A DNA stretch of 9,097 nt from PZPK01 sp047628385 (GCA_047628385.1 JBLHVH010000137.1:1-9097); one strand, 5' to 3'. Shown: positions 1 through 7,242, numbered from the stretch's first letter. A program made the numbers and translations. The notes: generated by a model not told the origin, from the letters alone.

Positions 1-221
1 TAGAAGTGAGAAGTCAAATCGGGGCACGTTTAAATACTATTGAAACGACCAAAGAACAGCTATTAGATGTTGAAATCCTTACAAAAGAAATATTAACAAA
101 TATCGAAGCAGTAGATTATGCTGAAGCGGTTAGTTTGTTATCTATTCAGCAGACTACATTAGAGGCAGCTTACTCTTCTTATTCGCAAGTGACTTCTTTG
201 TCTCTGTTTGATCGACTTTAG
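1..221 (+). CDS. flgL: Flagellar hook-associated protein 3 (FlgL), C-terminal fragment, 5' end outside the window
   Basis: This is the last 72 codons of a gene entering from the left; the first complete codon is at position 3 and the stop is TAG at 219-221. FlgL forms the hook-filament junction next to the hook and provides the seat for flagellin; it is secreted by the flagellar type III apparatus. The fragment has the all-helical terminal region typical of the flagellin/FlgL superfamily: an RSQIGARLNTIE stretch, an amphipathic helix rich in Leu, Ile and Glu, a QQTTLEAAYSSYSQV heptad-like segment, and the closing LSLFDRL, which resembles known FlgL termini. A GTG at position 6 is only an internal Val codon, not a start. 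The 3' end overlaps the convergent lipase gene by 68 bp. Flagellin itself shares this fold, but the ending fits FlgL better. Confidence 0.85.
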   Translation, partial: EVRSQIGARLNTIETTKEQLLDVEILTKEILTNIEAVDYAEAVSLLSIQQTTLEAAYSSYSQVTSLSLFDRL

Positions 222-1662
222 TCACTGGTATATTTTGTTCATTTAAACGCGTTTGTAGGCGGTTGATGCAGGCCTGAAGTGTACTGCTAATGCGTGTCTG
301 GTCTTTTATCATGGCGAGCTTAGGCCAAGTCGAACGCTCTCCCATTTTTAGTAAATAATCCCGTTCTGCATTGCTGGGGTTTATCATGAATTTAAGATAC
401 CAATTTGGCGGGAAATTTGGATGAATATTAATGTCGCCCAAATAATCTTGATCGAATAAAAGCGAAGCGTGATTTAACCAAGACCGCCAAGGCTGTTTTA
501 TCAGTCTTCGTCGTGCCACTTTTAATAAAGTATTACCTTGAGCCAGTATTGATGTTGTCGCGATATCCTTGAGTGTTGCCATGAGCCCGCCTTGTTCGCG
601 ATGTGAGATAAACGGTAATATATGAGGATTTGCCTGACTAACAATAAAGTAGTTAACATTATTAAGTCTACTAATGCGTTGCCGAGGAATATCACTGGCG
701 AATGAACCATCCACCCAGAGCTCTCCTTTTAGGTAGGGACTTATCTTTCCTTCAGTTGATCGTTCTTCTAACTGACTTGCTGGAAATAAGCCAGGAACTG
801 AACATGATGCTTTTGCCGCCGAAGTAATCAGTACATTTGGCGCTGTTTGGTGGTTTAGAATACGAGGCTTGAGTCCAGCTCTCGCAGGTGACACGGTAAT
901 GCTAACTTCTCGCCCTGTTTTATTAAACGCTTCTAAAAAAGTATAGTTACCAATGTTAGCATCAAGACATTGTTGTAACTGTTCAGGGTCAAGAAATGCC
1001 TTTTTTGACCAAACAGAACGCAGAGATAGTCTCTTTAAGGGCGAGTAATGACTATCATCAGGCTTGCTCAACAACGCTTTTAATTCATCATCATTGTGCG
1101 TGGCTAATGTGCCCGCAGTAATAGAGCCCATACTGGTACCCGATAAAATGTTGGGTAGTAAGTTCTGGTCTAGTAACGCTTTGATGACCCCGTTATGAAA
1201 AATACCAAAGGTACCGCCACCGCTTAGCATCAGCGCGGGACGGCCGAAGTTTTTTTCAGCTTGTAAGAGTGAATTCAGTTTATCTTGTTCGCTAAAGCCC
1301 AGAAGTGGATTGTCGCATAGCGTGTTTAGGGCAAGCACAATAATATCTAAATAGCGCTCAATGATGTTCTTAGTACCACAGAGTGCTTTCTGGTAAAGTC
1401 TTACACCATCTAACTCGCCCAGTGTTCGGTGCAAACTTTCCTTAATAAAGGCTGCAAGCTCAAGATGATGCTTATGATCGATGAGGGTTTGTAGTTTATG
1501 CGTATGTGAGCCTAGTATTTGGAAAGGATATTCATCCGATTTTTCTAGCTTACGCCAAGCTGTCATGCCTGTCGCTAAATCAATCTCAGTGGCTATTTCT
1601 AGCCACTGTTGATAAGTGTTACTGTTGTTAAGAGCTTGATTCAAACGGCATAATGAACTCAT
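154..1662 (-). CDS. DUF3336-patatin family phospholipase/lipase
   Basis: The 502-residue protein is a serine acyl hydrolase predicted to release fatty acids from phospholipid or neutral lipid. Residues 1 to about 140 match the helical DUF3336 region, which precedes patatin domains in bacteria and in the yeast Tgl3/4/5 triacylglycerol lipases. The patatin core begins at RPALMLSGGGTFG, where the glycine-rich oxyanion loop lies at 147-153. The nucleophile elbow GTSMG is at 175-179 with catalytic Ser177, and the dyad Asp318 lies in WVDGS. There is no signal peptide, so it is probably cytoplasmic or attached to the inner membrane face. The ATG at 1662 has only a weak ribosome site (GAG about 13 nt upstream). 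It lies 38 bp after the desaturase stop, which suggests translation from the shared transcript. The 3' end overlaps flgL on the other strand. The true substrate (phospholipid, triacylglycerol or acyl-CoA) cannot be read from the sequence. Confidence 0.9.
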   Translation of the reverse strand: MSSLCRLNQALNNSNTYQQWLEIATEIDLATGMTAWRKLEKSDEYPFQILGSHTHKLQTLIDHKHHLELAAFIKESLHRTLGELDGVRLYQKALCGTKNIIERYLDIIVLALNTLCDNPLLGFSEQDKLNSLLQAEKNFGRPALMLSGGGTFGIFHNGVIKALLDQNLLPNILSGTSMGSITAGTLATHNDDELKALLSKPDDSHYSPLKRLSLRSVWSKKAFLDPEQLQQCLDANIGNYTFLEAFNKTGREVSITVSPARAGLKPRILNHQTAPNVLITSAAKASCSVPGLFPASQLEERSTEGKISPYLKGELWVDGSFASDIPRQRISRLNNVNYFIVSQANPHILPFISHREQGGLMATLKDIATTSILAQGNTLLKVARRRLIKQPWRSWLNHASLLFDQDYLGDINIHPNFPPNWYLKFMINPSNAERDYLLKMGERSTWPKLAMIKDQTRISSTLQACINRLQTRLNEQNIPVTKVDQTETKKSLANKKSKLPLM

Positions 1663-1700
1663 CGTTACTTGTTTTCTCGATAATTAAATGTATATAGATA

Positions 1701-2960
1701 TTAAGCTGCTTTGGCGCGCTTATCACTATTTACTTGAAGATCGATTTTTTTAATGCCAGAACTCTTCTTGATTAAAGCCTTTACGCTATGTAACTTGGTT
1801 GATAAAGGCGCTTGTTTCTTTTTGAAAAAACGTCCTAGCTTCTGACCGACCGCATCAGGCACTGAATATTTTACTAGACTGCTAGCCACTGTTTTTAGCA
1901 TAGGTACCATTTTTCCAGTTTGGTAAGGTATGCCATAGCGACCACAAATCGCTTCCACTTTTGGGCCCATTTCACGGTAGCGCCAAGCGGGTATATCAGG
2001 GTAAAGATGGTGCTCAATTTGATGACTTAAGTGTCCACTCATTATATGTACTAATAAACTACCCTTAAAATTACTTGAGCCGAGTATTTGTCTAAAATAC
2101 CATTGTCCTTTCGTTTCAGCTTCCATTTCTTGCTCTGTAAAAGAGTAGTTACCCTCTGGTAAATGCCCACAATAAATAACTGCAAAAGACCATAAGTTTC
2201 TAATTAATTGTGCTGAAATATTACCAGCAAGTACCTTAGGTGCCATGGGCCCAGCTAAAAGAGGGTAAAGTACATATTCTTTTAATGATTTTTTACTTGA
2301 TTTAACAGTGTAGTCTTTAAGTTCCTGAAGCAATTCACTTTTTGATAACAGTTCTGCATGCTCATCTTGCTTTAACCATTTTGGCAAAAGAAATTGCGTC
2401 AACTGTAAGTCATATAATGCGATAGAGTGTTCAAACACTAAGGCACTGATAGGGCTAATTATTGGTTGCAGTAAGTGAATAGGTTTCCACTTTATATCAT
2501 CGGAAATTCGAAACAGGCCAAAACCAAAATCGACATCTTTGCCAATCACATTTGTATAAGCATGGTGATGATGGTTATGTGCGCGTTTCCAGTTTTTTGC
2601 GGTGCCCGCCATGGTCCATTCATAATCAGAATTAAATTTTTCGTCTTTCATGAAGTCATACTGACCATGAATGACATTGTGACCAATTTCCATGTTCTCT
2701 AATATATGGGCAGCACTCAAGCTAGCCACACCCAGTGCCCAACTTACAGGTTCAAGGCTAAAGTGAATAAGTAAACGTCCCGATATTTCTAAATAACGCT
2801 GCATTTCGATTATATTTTGAATATGGTCAATATCTTCTTTGCCCATTTTAGCTTCAATTGAATGGCGCAAAGCATCAAGTTCTTGTTGAAAATCATTGAT
2901 CTGCTGAGAGGTAAGTTCAGGTTTGTCTGTTAGTGTTTTATTTGCTGTTGACTTGGTCAT
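1701..2960 (-). CDS. Membrane fatty-acyl desaturase (DesA3/DesB-like, probably acyl-CoA delta-9)
   Basis: The 419-residue protein is a membrane di-iron desaturase that uses O2 and electrons from a reductase to place a double bond in an acyl chain. All three histidine boxes are visible: HNVIH at 94-98, HNHHHH at 128-133 and HQIEHH at 313-318. Further conserved pieces are ENMEIGHN, KGQWYFRQILGSSNF and HHLYPDIP. The overall pattern resembles Mycobacterium tuberculosis DesA3 and, by role, Pseudomonas aeruginosa DesB, both stearoyl/acyl-CoA delta-9 enzymes that work with a partner reductase. Hydrophobic stretches near 61-90 and 160-190 and around 225-265 fit an integral membrane protein. The C-terminal tail (about 375-419) is strongly basic. 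AAGGA at 2968-2972, 7 nt before the ATG, fixes the start. It lies 24 bp after the reductase gene. The regiochemistry (delta-9 versus another position) is inferred from the family. Confidence 0.93.
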   Translation of the reverse strand: MTKSTANKTLTDKPELTSQQINDFQQELDALRHSIEAKMGKEDIDHIQNIIEMQRYLEISGRLLIHFSLEPVSWALGVASLSAAHILENMEIGHNVIHGQYDFMKDEKFNSDYEWTMAGTAKNWKRAHNHHHHAYTNVIGKDVDFGFGLFRISDDIKWKPIHLLQPIISPISALVFEHSIALYDLQLTQFLLPKWLKQDEHAELLSKSELLQELKDYTVKSSKKSLKEYVLYPLLAGPMAPKVLAGNISAQLIRNLWSFAVIYCGHLPEGNYSFTEQEMEAETKGQWYFRQILGSSNFKGSLLVHIMSGHLSHQIEHHLYPDIPAWRYREMGPKVEAICGRYGIPYQTGKMVPMLKTVASSLVKYSVPDAVGQKLGRFFKKKQAPLSTKLHSVKALIKKSSGIKKIDLQVNSDKRAKAA

Positions 2961-2984
2961 ATTAGAGTCCTTAATAAAATGGGG

Positions 2985-4160
2985 TTACAGTTCAATCGTA
3001 GTGGCAGTTTTGGCAACTGAAACACAAGGTAAAATATAATCACCTTCGCCATTAGATTCTTCACCGGTCATTAGGTTAACGGTTGTGCCTGACGTTTTTT
3101 TGCAACGACAGCTGCGGCAGATACCGGTTCGACAAGCTGAAGCAGGTTTTAAACCAGCTGCTTCTGCTTCTTCTAAAATTGTTCTTGAAGGGCTAGATTG
3201 AATACTTTCAGCGAGTGATGAAAAACTTAATTTAGCTGAATATCCTAATTGCGTCGCAGCACTAAGGTCCGCTGTAAAATTCTCAAGGTGTAATTGAGAA
3301 GGTTTGAATTTTACCTGGTCCAGGATTTCTACCGTCGCTTTCATAAAAGGTTGTGGACCACACAGGTAAATCTCGCGTTCATGCACGTCTGGTACGATTG
3401 CCGATAATTGATTTTTACTAATTCTTCCTTGGTGAGTGTCATTAGATAAACGCGCTATTGATGTGTTGTTTATTTTCTCAACTGAAAAGTAAGTGGTGAT
3501 ATTTTCTTTTTCAGTGGATAACTGCTTCAGTTCATCATGAAAAATAATATCGTCATCACTTTGAGCATAATGTAAAAAAATAATATTACTTCGATTGCCT
3601 GTCTGAGCTAAATAACGGAGCATTGACATGAGCGGTGTGATGCCACTTCCCGCTGAAAGCATTAATAGCTTTCCTGCAGGTTGGTAAGGTAAAACAAAGC
3701 TACCCTGTGGCTGACTAACGCTAATTTGCTTTCCTTCTATCAAATTTTCAAATAACCAATTTGAGGCTAAACCCTCATTAACGCGTTTAACGGTGATAGA
3801 GAATTCTTTTGGTGCTGTTGTGTTAAATCCAAGTTCAGGGCTTGAAGAAAGCGTGTAAGTTCGATTAATAGTTTTGCCATTGGCATCGAATGCGATATTA
3901 ATATGCGCACCCGCTTTGTATTCGTTTAGTGGCTTTTCGATTTGAAAAAAATAGCTCTTGGTATCGTGTGTTTCAAGTTTTACACGTGTAAGTGTGGCTG
4001 TAAGATGAGGAAGCGCGGCATTGTTTGTTGCTTGCTTGCTCAAATTTTTATCGTCACTCTTGATAAATGTTTTAAGTGGTGAAATAAATGATTTCAGATT
4101 TCTGTTTATTGTTTCCGGTAAAGCGTTAAATGCTTTTGAAATATTAATTGTCGTATCCAT
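2985..4160 (-). CDS. Ferredoxin-type NAD(P)H oxidoreductase (FAD plus C-terminal 2Fe-2S), desaturase partner
   Basis: The 391-residue flavoprotein carries electrons from NAD(P)H to the adjacent desaturase. An N-terminal segment of about 50 residues with no recognised domain comes first. The FAD domain follows, with RTYTLSS at 100-106. The nucleotide-binding domain has GSGITPLMSM at 171-180 and CGPQPFM at 267-273. The plant-type 2Fe-2S domain comes last, with Cys343, Cys348, Cys351 and Cys379 in a C-x4-C-x2-C...C pattern; Cys353 is an extra cysteine. This order matches M. tuberculosis Rv3230c, the DesA3 partner, and the reductase next to DesB in P. aeruginosa. It is the first gene of the operon. 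A promoter and two operator-like dyads lie directly upstream. The ATG at 4160 is preceded by GAGAGG and AAAGG. Alternatives such as an Hmp-like or phenol hydroxylase-type reductase are less likely given the adjacent desaturase. Confidence 0.92.
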   Translation of the reverse strand: MDTTINISKAFNALPETINRNLKSFISPLKTFIKSDDKNLSKQATNNAALPHLTATLTRVKLETHDTKSYFFQIEKPLNEYKAGAHINIAFDANGKTINRTYTLSSSPELGFNTTAPKEFSITVKRVNEGLASNWLFENLIEGKQISVSQPQGSFVLPYQPAGKLLMLSAGSGITPLMSMLRYLAQTGNRSNIIFLHYAQSDDDIIFHDELKQLSTEKENITTYFSVEKINNTSIARLSNDTHQGRISKNQLSAIVPDVHEREIYLCGPQPFMKATVEILDQVKFKPSQLHLENFTADLSAATQLGYSAKLSFSSLAESIQSSPSRTILEEAEAAGLKPASACRTGICRSCRCKKTSGTTVNLMTGEESNGEGDYILPCVSVAKTATTIEL

Positions 4161-4185
4161 GATTGCCTTTACCTCTCAAATTTTA

Positions 4186-4203
4186 AGTGTACATATGTGT
4201 ACT
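4186..4203. promoter_or_regulatory. Operator-like dyad O1 at the start site of the lipid operon (DesT/FabR-type)
   Basis: The 18-bp sequence AGTGTACATATGTGTACT is an imperfect palindrome with 7 of 9 half-site positions paired. It fits AGTNNAC-N4-GTNNACT. It begins about where transcription from the -10 at 4211-4216 should start, a classic repressor position. From memory, the P. aeruginosa DesT operator has the same spacing and similar half-sites; that comparison is recalled rather than computed. Confidence 0.6.
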
Positions 4204-4210
4204 GGAATAG

Positions 4211-4239
4211 ATATTAATATTTCAGTGTACACTTGTCAA
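4211..4239 (-). promoter_or_regulatory. Sigma-70 promoter of the reductase-desaturase-lipase operon
   Basis: On the minus strand a perfect TTGACA (plus 4234-4239) is separated by 17 bp from TAATAT (plus 4211-4216), which matches the -10 consensus at 4 of 6 positions. The predicted start site near 4204 gives a leader of about 43 nt before the reductase ATG. The location between two matching dyads supports the call. Confidence 0.7.
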
Positions 4240-4241
4240 CT
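4224..4241. promoter_or_regulatory. Operator-like dyad O2 over the -35 of the lipid operon (DesT/FabR-type)
   Basis: The sequence AGTGTACACTTGTCAACT fits the same AGTNNAC-N4-GTNNACT pattern as the dyad centred 38 bp downstream in the direction of transcription. The first half-site, AGTGTAC, is identical in both copies. It covers the whole TTGACA -35 element (minus strand), so a bound TetR-type regulator would exclude RNA polymerase. AGTGTACACT inside it is itself a perfect 10-bp palindrome. Confidence 0.6.
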
Positions 4242-4258
4242 TTAAGTCAGATTAAAGT
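4239..4258. repeat. Third dyad just upstream of the lipid-operon -35
   Basis: Perfect 7-bp arms ACTTTAA (4239-4245) and TTAAAGT (4252-4258) flank a 6-bp spacer. The sequence is unlike the two AGTNNAC dyads. It lies immediately upstream of the -35, where an activator or a second repressor could bind. It might also be only part of an AT-rich UP-like region. Confidence 0.4.
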
Positions 4259-4259
4259 G

Positions 4260-4295
4260 TTAACAATTTATAAATCCTTTATAGATTAACAATTT
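4260..4295. repeat. Direct repeat TTAACAATTT, two copies around a weak AT-rich hairpin
   Basis: TTAACAATTT occurs at 4260-4269 and 4286-4295, 26 bp apart. Between and overlapping them, arms at 4265-4274 and 4278-4287 can pair over 10 positions with one G-T. The 4161-4422 gap between the reductase and cyclase genes holds this, the promoter and the dyads. I see no convincing terminator for the cyclase gene there, and no small gene. Confidence 0.35.
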
Positions 4296-4422
4296 TGATA
4301 GGTTTTTTAAGTATTCTTATGTATTTTTTTAGCGTTCTTAAAAGGTGGGAGATAGTCTTATTCTAAGGGAGGTAGAGAAATTGTAGGATTTTTGTGTTCG
4401 AGTGTGTTTATTATTGGAGGGC

Positions 4423-6384
4423 TTAACTTTTGTTTGATGCTTCCCAAGCAGTAACTTGGTCTCGACCATTGTTCTTGGATTGATATAGTGCAATGTCAGC
4501 ATTATGAATCAGCGCTTCAGCACTTTCGATATCTGCCTGAGTTAGGCTGGCGACACCAAAGCTGGCTGTTAAGGTTATTTGTTGATGATTCGAAAGTAGG
4601 TCTGTATGACGAATGGCGTCACACAATGATTGAGCAATAGATATGGCGTCCTGTAAAGGTGTATCTACTAGCAATATAATGAATTCCTCACCGCCAAAGC
4701 GAGCAATTAAATCACCAGAGCGCGTAATCTTGTGTTTTAAAGTAAGCGCGACACTGCGTAAGCAATCATCGCCTACTTTATGGCCATATGTATCGTTCAC
4801 ATTTTTAAAATGATCAACGTCGCATATGATGGCCGAGAGTTCTCTATTGTGTCGTGCAGCACGTTTAAATTCTACATCTAGCCGGTTTTCAAAGTGTCCA
4901 CGATTAAAGAGTGTGGTCAATGCATCAGTCGTTGATGCAAGCTCTAATCGACTGTTAGCATTTTCTAACTCGATTAATGCTTTTTGCATAGTTTTAGTGC
5001 GTTCTTCGACTTTTAGTTCTAGCTGGTCGTTTGCAAATATTTTAGCTTGCAGTATTTCTTCTTGAGATTGTCGCACCACAATTTCACTTTCAATTGAGGC
5101 ATTTTGGGCGCTAATTCTGAGTTCTTTTTCTCTGTTAAAGCGATTAGCTAATGCAAATGATAAGAATGATACCAAGAAAATAACACCAATTTGACCTGCA
5201 TTACTGGTCCAAAAATTAGAGGGGATAAGTCCAATTTTCACAGCAGCTAAAGCCGTAACGCCGATAAATGTCGCCGTCCAAGCTAAGCAAAAATATCGCG
5301 CGTCAGGATCTCCTTTAAATAAGGAAATATAACCTAAGATGAGTGACATACTACAAGTGATCATTGTAATGGCGCTGGTTAGTCTAATGGTAAAGCTATA
5401 TGGGATTAGAAAAGTGAGCAGTAGTAATATGCCAGATATAAAGGCGACCACAAACATTACCTTGTAAGCGATGGGGTTTTTTTCTTTGAGTTTTAAAAAA
5501 GAAATCATCAGCATTAGTACACTCAAATTACTGAGTGCAATAAAGGTAGAAATAGAGAAACTATTCCAGTCTAGTTGGTTGGGCCATATATATGCAAAAC
5601 CATAACCTTTTAAACTAAGCTGAAAAAATAAATAACCAAATGAGAAAAATACATAGTATAAATAGTTAATATCTTTAATTGAAAAAAATAATAAAAGATT
5701 ATAAATCACCATAATGCCAATAATACCGGCCCACATGCCTTGCAAGAAGTGCTCATCAGCAGTGGCTCTAGCGTGTGGTTCTGGTTGCCAAATGATAAGT
5801 GGTGCTTCTACCGTACCTGCGGATGCAATGCGCAAATACATTAAGTTTTCACCGGGTAATAAGGTGAAGGGCATAACAAAATTTTCGTGTTGAATTGGTC
5901 TGGCGCTGAAGGGGTATCGGTCGCCGACTAAGTGTTGTGCTTGAATTTGAAAGTTTCTGGTCTGATACAGTTCAATGTCATCCAGAAATGGAATGGGTAA
6001 TTCAACATAGATCTTGAGATCATTATTACTAGTATTGTTAAGGTTAAACTTGAACCAATACGCGGTATTAGTAAACCCGAAGTTCGGTGAAGATCGCTTT
6101 ATTTTCTCCCAATTAAGCAGATTTTTAGGCGTGTTTCGCGCTAAATTACTCAGGATAGAATCTTTTTCTCGAGAATCATTTAGTAAAATAGAAACAATAT
6201 TTTCAAGGTGTTCAGGATCTTTTAGATGCAGCATGTTAGGCCCGATCGATACCGGGTCTAACATGTCCACACTATAGTTGGTCGTAGGGGTAGCTAAAGT
6301 GCCGCTACTAGCCCAGCTATGACTAGGGCTAGAAATTAGAACAAAGATGAATATGTTGCATAAAAGGCAAAAAAAACTATTCAC
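4423..6384 (-). CDS. 7TMR-DISM membrane diguanylate cyclase (GGDEF)
   Basis: This enzyme makes cyclic di-GMP from two GTP at the inner membrane. Numbered from the GTG start (653 residues), it has a signal peptide (about 1-25), then a periplasmic beta-rich 7TMR-DISMED2-like domain (about 40-195) that may bind carbohydrate or another envelope ligand. Seven membrane segments follow (about 215-414), then a coiled-coil linker (about 415-485) and a GGDEF domain. The catalytic site is intact: DVDHFK with metal-binding Asp522, NDTYGH, and GGEEF at 564-568. An inhibitory I-site RSGD (555-558) lies five residues before GGEEF, so product feedback is expected. I see no EAL domain. I chose GTG at 6384 because AAGG (6391-6394) is 6 nt upstream; the TTG at 6390 abuts that AAGG directly. 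There is no ATG nearby. The ligand is unknown. Confidence 0.92.
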   Translation of the reverse strand: MNSFFCLLCNIFIFVLISSPSHSWASSGTLATPTTNYSVDMLDPVSIGPNMLHLKDPEHLENIVSILLNDSREKDSILSNLARNTPKNLLNWEKIKRSSPNFGFTNTAYWFKFNLNNTSNNDLKIYVELPIPFLDDIELYQTRNFQIQAQHLVGDRYPFSARPIQHENFVMPFTLLPGENLMYLRIASAGTVEAPLIIWQPEPHARATADEHFLQGMWAGIIGIMVIYNLLLFFSIKDINYLYYVFFSFGYLFFQLSLKGYGFAYIWPNQLDWNSFSISTFIALSNLSVLMLMISFLKLKEKNPIAYKVMFVVAFISGILLLLTFLIPYSFTIRLTSAITMITCSMSLILGYISLFKGDPDARYFCLAWTATFIGVTALAAVKIGLIPSNFWTSNAGQIGVIFLVSFLSFALANRFNREKELRISAQNASIESEIVVRQSQEEILQAKIFANDQLELKVEERTKTMQKALIELENANSRLELASTTDALTTLFNRGHFENRLDVEFKRAARHNRELSAIICDVDHFKNVNDTYGHKVGDDCLRSVALTLKHKITRSGDLIARFGGEEFIILLVDTPLQDAISIAQSLCDAIRHTDLLSNHQQITLTASFGVASLTQADIESAEALIHNADIALYQSKNNGRDQVTAWEASNKS

Positions 6385-6390
6385 TGACAA

Positions 6391-6396
6391 CCTTAA
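6391..6396 (-). promoter_or_regulatory. Ribosome binding site that favours the GTG start of the diguanylate cyclase
   Basis: TTAAGG on the minus strand ends 6 nt before GTG at 6384, a normal spacing. The same element touches the in-frame TTG at 6390 with no spacer, so that TTG is a poor initiator. Confidence 0.55.
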
Positions 6397-6427
6397 TTAT
6401 TTTAAAAAACTACTATAGATAGGCTTA

Positions 6428-6457
6428 AGTATAGGCAAAATTGAACATTCTGCTCAA
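6428..6457 (-). promoter_or_regulatory. Candidate promoter of the diguanylate cyclase gene
   Basis: On the minus strand TTGAGC (plus 6452-6457) and TATACT (plus 6428-6433; 5 of 6 consensus) are separated by 18 bp. They lie in the 86-bp gap after the exonuclease gene. The cyclase can therefore be transcribed on its own, although read-through from the exonuclease gene is not excluded because no terminator is visible. Confidence 0.45.
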
Positions 6458-6470
6458 ATTAGTCAGATTG

Positions 6471-7235
6471 TTAATTAGATATGTCTAAACTAACCGGGCA
6501 GTGGTCAGAGCCCATGACATCATTTAAAATATCAGCATCTTGAAGGTTTGTTACCAAGCTCGCAGAAGTTAAAAAGTAATCGATACGCCAGCCAACATTT
6601 CTTACTCGAGCACCTGCACGATAGCTCCACCAGCTATATTTAACTTTTTCAGGGTTTAAATGCCTAAAGGTGTCTATTAGGTCGGCTTCAATATAATGGT
6701 CTAAGCCATCAATTTCTACTTGTGTATAACCAGCGCTTTTATTGTAGTTAGGTTTGGGCCGCGCGAGATCAATGTCGCGGTGGGCAACATTTAAATCGCC
6801 GCACACAATAATAGGTTTGCTTTCCTCTAGCTTCTTTAAATAATTAAGAAAGTCTGTATCCCATTGTTGACGATATTCTAAACGCTTTAGTTCACTCCCT
6901 GAATTAGGGGTGTAAACAGTAATTAGAAAAAAGTTTTCAAACTCTGCTGCAATCACACGGCCTTCAGTATCATGTTCTTCGATGCCCATGTCATATTGCA
7001 CGCTAATAGGCTTTTTTTTGGTTAATATTGCTGTACCAGAATAACCCTTCTTATCAGCTGAATTTCGGTATAAATGGTAACCTTCAATCTCTTTTAACGC
7101 TTCAGTTACTTGTTCATCTTGCGCTTTTGTTTCTTGAAGGCATAGAACATCCGTTTCCATGCTGTTGAGTGAAGAGACGAAATCTTTTTTCATCACAGCA
7201 CGAATACCGTTGACGTTCCATGAAACTAAGCGCAT
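6471..7235 (-). CDS. xthA: Exodeoxyribonuclease III / AP endonuclease (ExoA-like)
   Basis: The 254-residue cytoplasmic DNA repair enzyme cleaves DNA 5' to abasic sites and degrades duplex DNA from 3' ends. All motifs of the Mg-dependent EEP family are present: Asn7 in LVSWNVNGIRA, Glu35 in LQETKAQ, Tyr108 in VYTPNSG, Asp147 and Asn149 in CGDLNVAH, Asp219 in GWRIDYF, and Asp244-His245 in SDHCPV. SWWSYRAGAR and GDLNVAHRDIDL fit the Bacillus ExoA-type branch as well as classical XthA. An in-frame TTG at 7256 would add MYKKGHF. I prefer the ATG at 7235 because the family begins with MRLVSWNVNG-like sequence and AAGG at 7243-7246 lies 7 nt upstream. A candidate promoter of its own precedes it. Confidence 0.95.
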   Translation of the reverse strand: MRLVSWNVNGIRAVMKKDFVSSLNSMETDVLCLQETKAQDEQVTEALKEIEGYHLYRNSADKKGYSGTAILTKKKPISVQYDMGIEEHDTEGRVIAAEFENFFLITVYTPNSGSELKRLEYRQQWDTDFLNYLKKLEESKPIIVCGDLNVAHRDIDLARPKPNYNKSAGYTQVEIDGLDHYIEADLIDTFRHLNPEKVKYSWWSYRAGARVRNVGWRIDYFLTSASLVTNLQDADILNDVMGSDHCPVSLDISN

Positions 7236-7242
7236 AAAATGA

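Noticed and set aside
6..221. The left-edge frame as an independent small protein starting at GTG 6
   Set aside because: The frame stays open to the window edge and the sequence is plainly the C-terminus of FlgL.
4021..4245. A 74-codon plus-strand open frame across the reductase start and its promoter
   Set aside because: It is antisense to the reductase and its end lies over the operator and promoter elements; no domain is recognisable.
4305..4343. Inverted repeat TTTTAAG/CTTAAAA as a terminator for the cyclase gene
   Set aside because: The arms are only 7 bp, all but one pair are A-T, and the 25-nt loop is long; it is unlikely to form a stable terminator.
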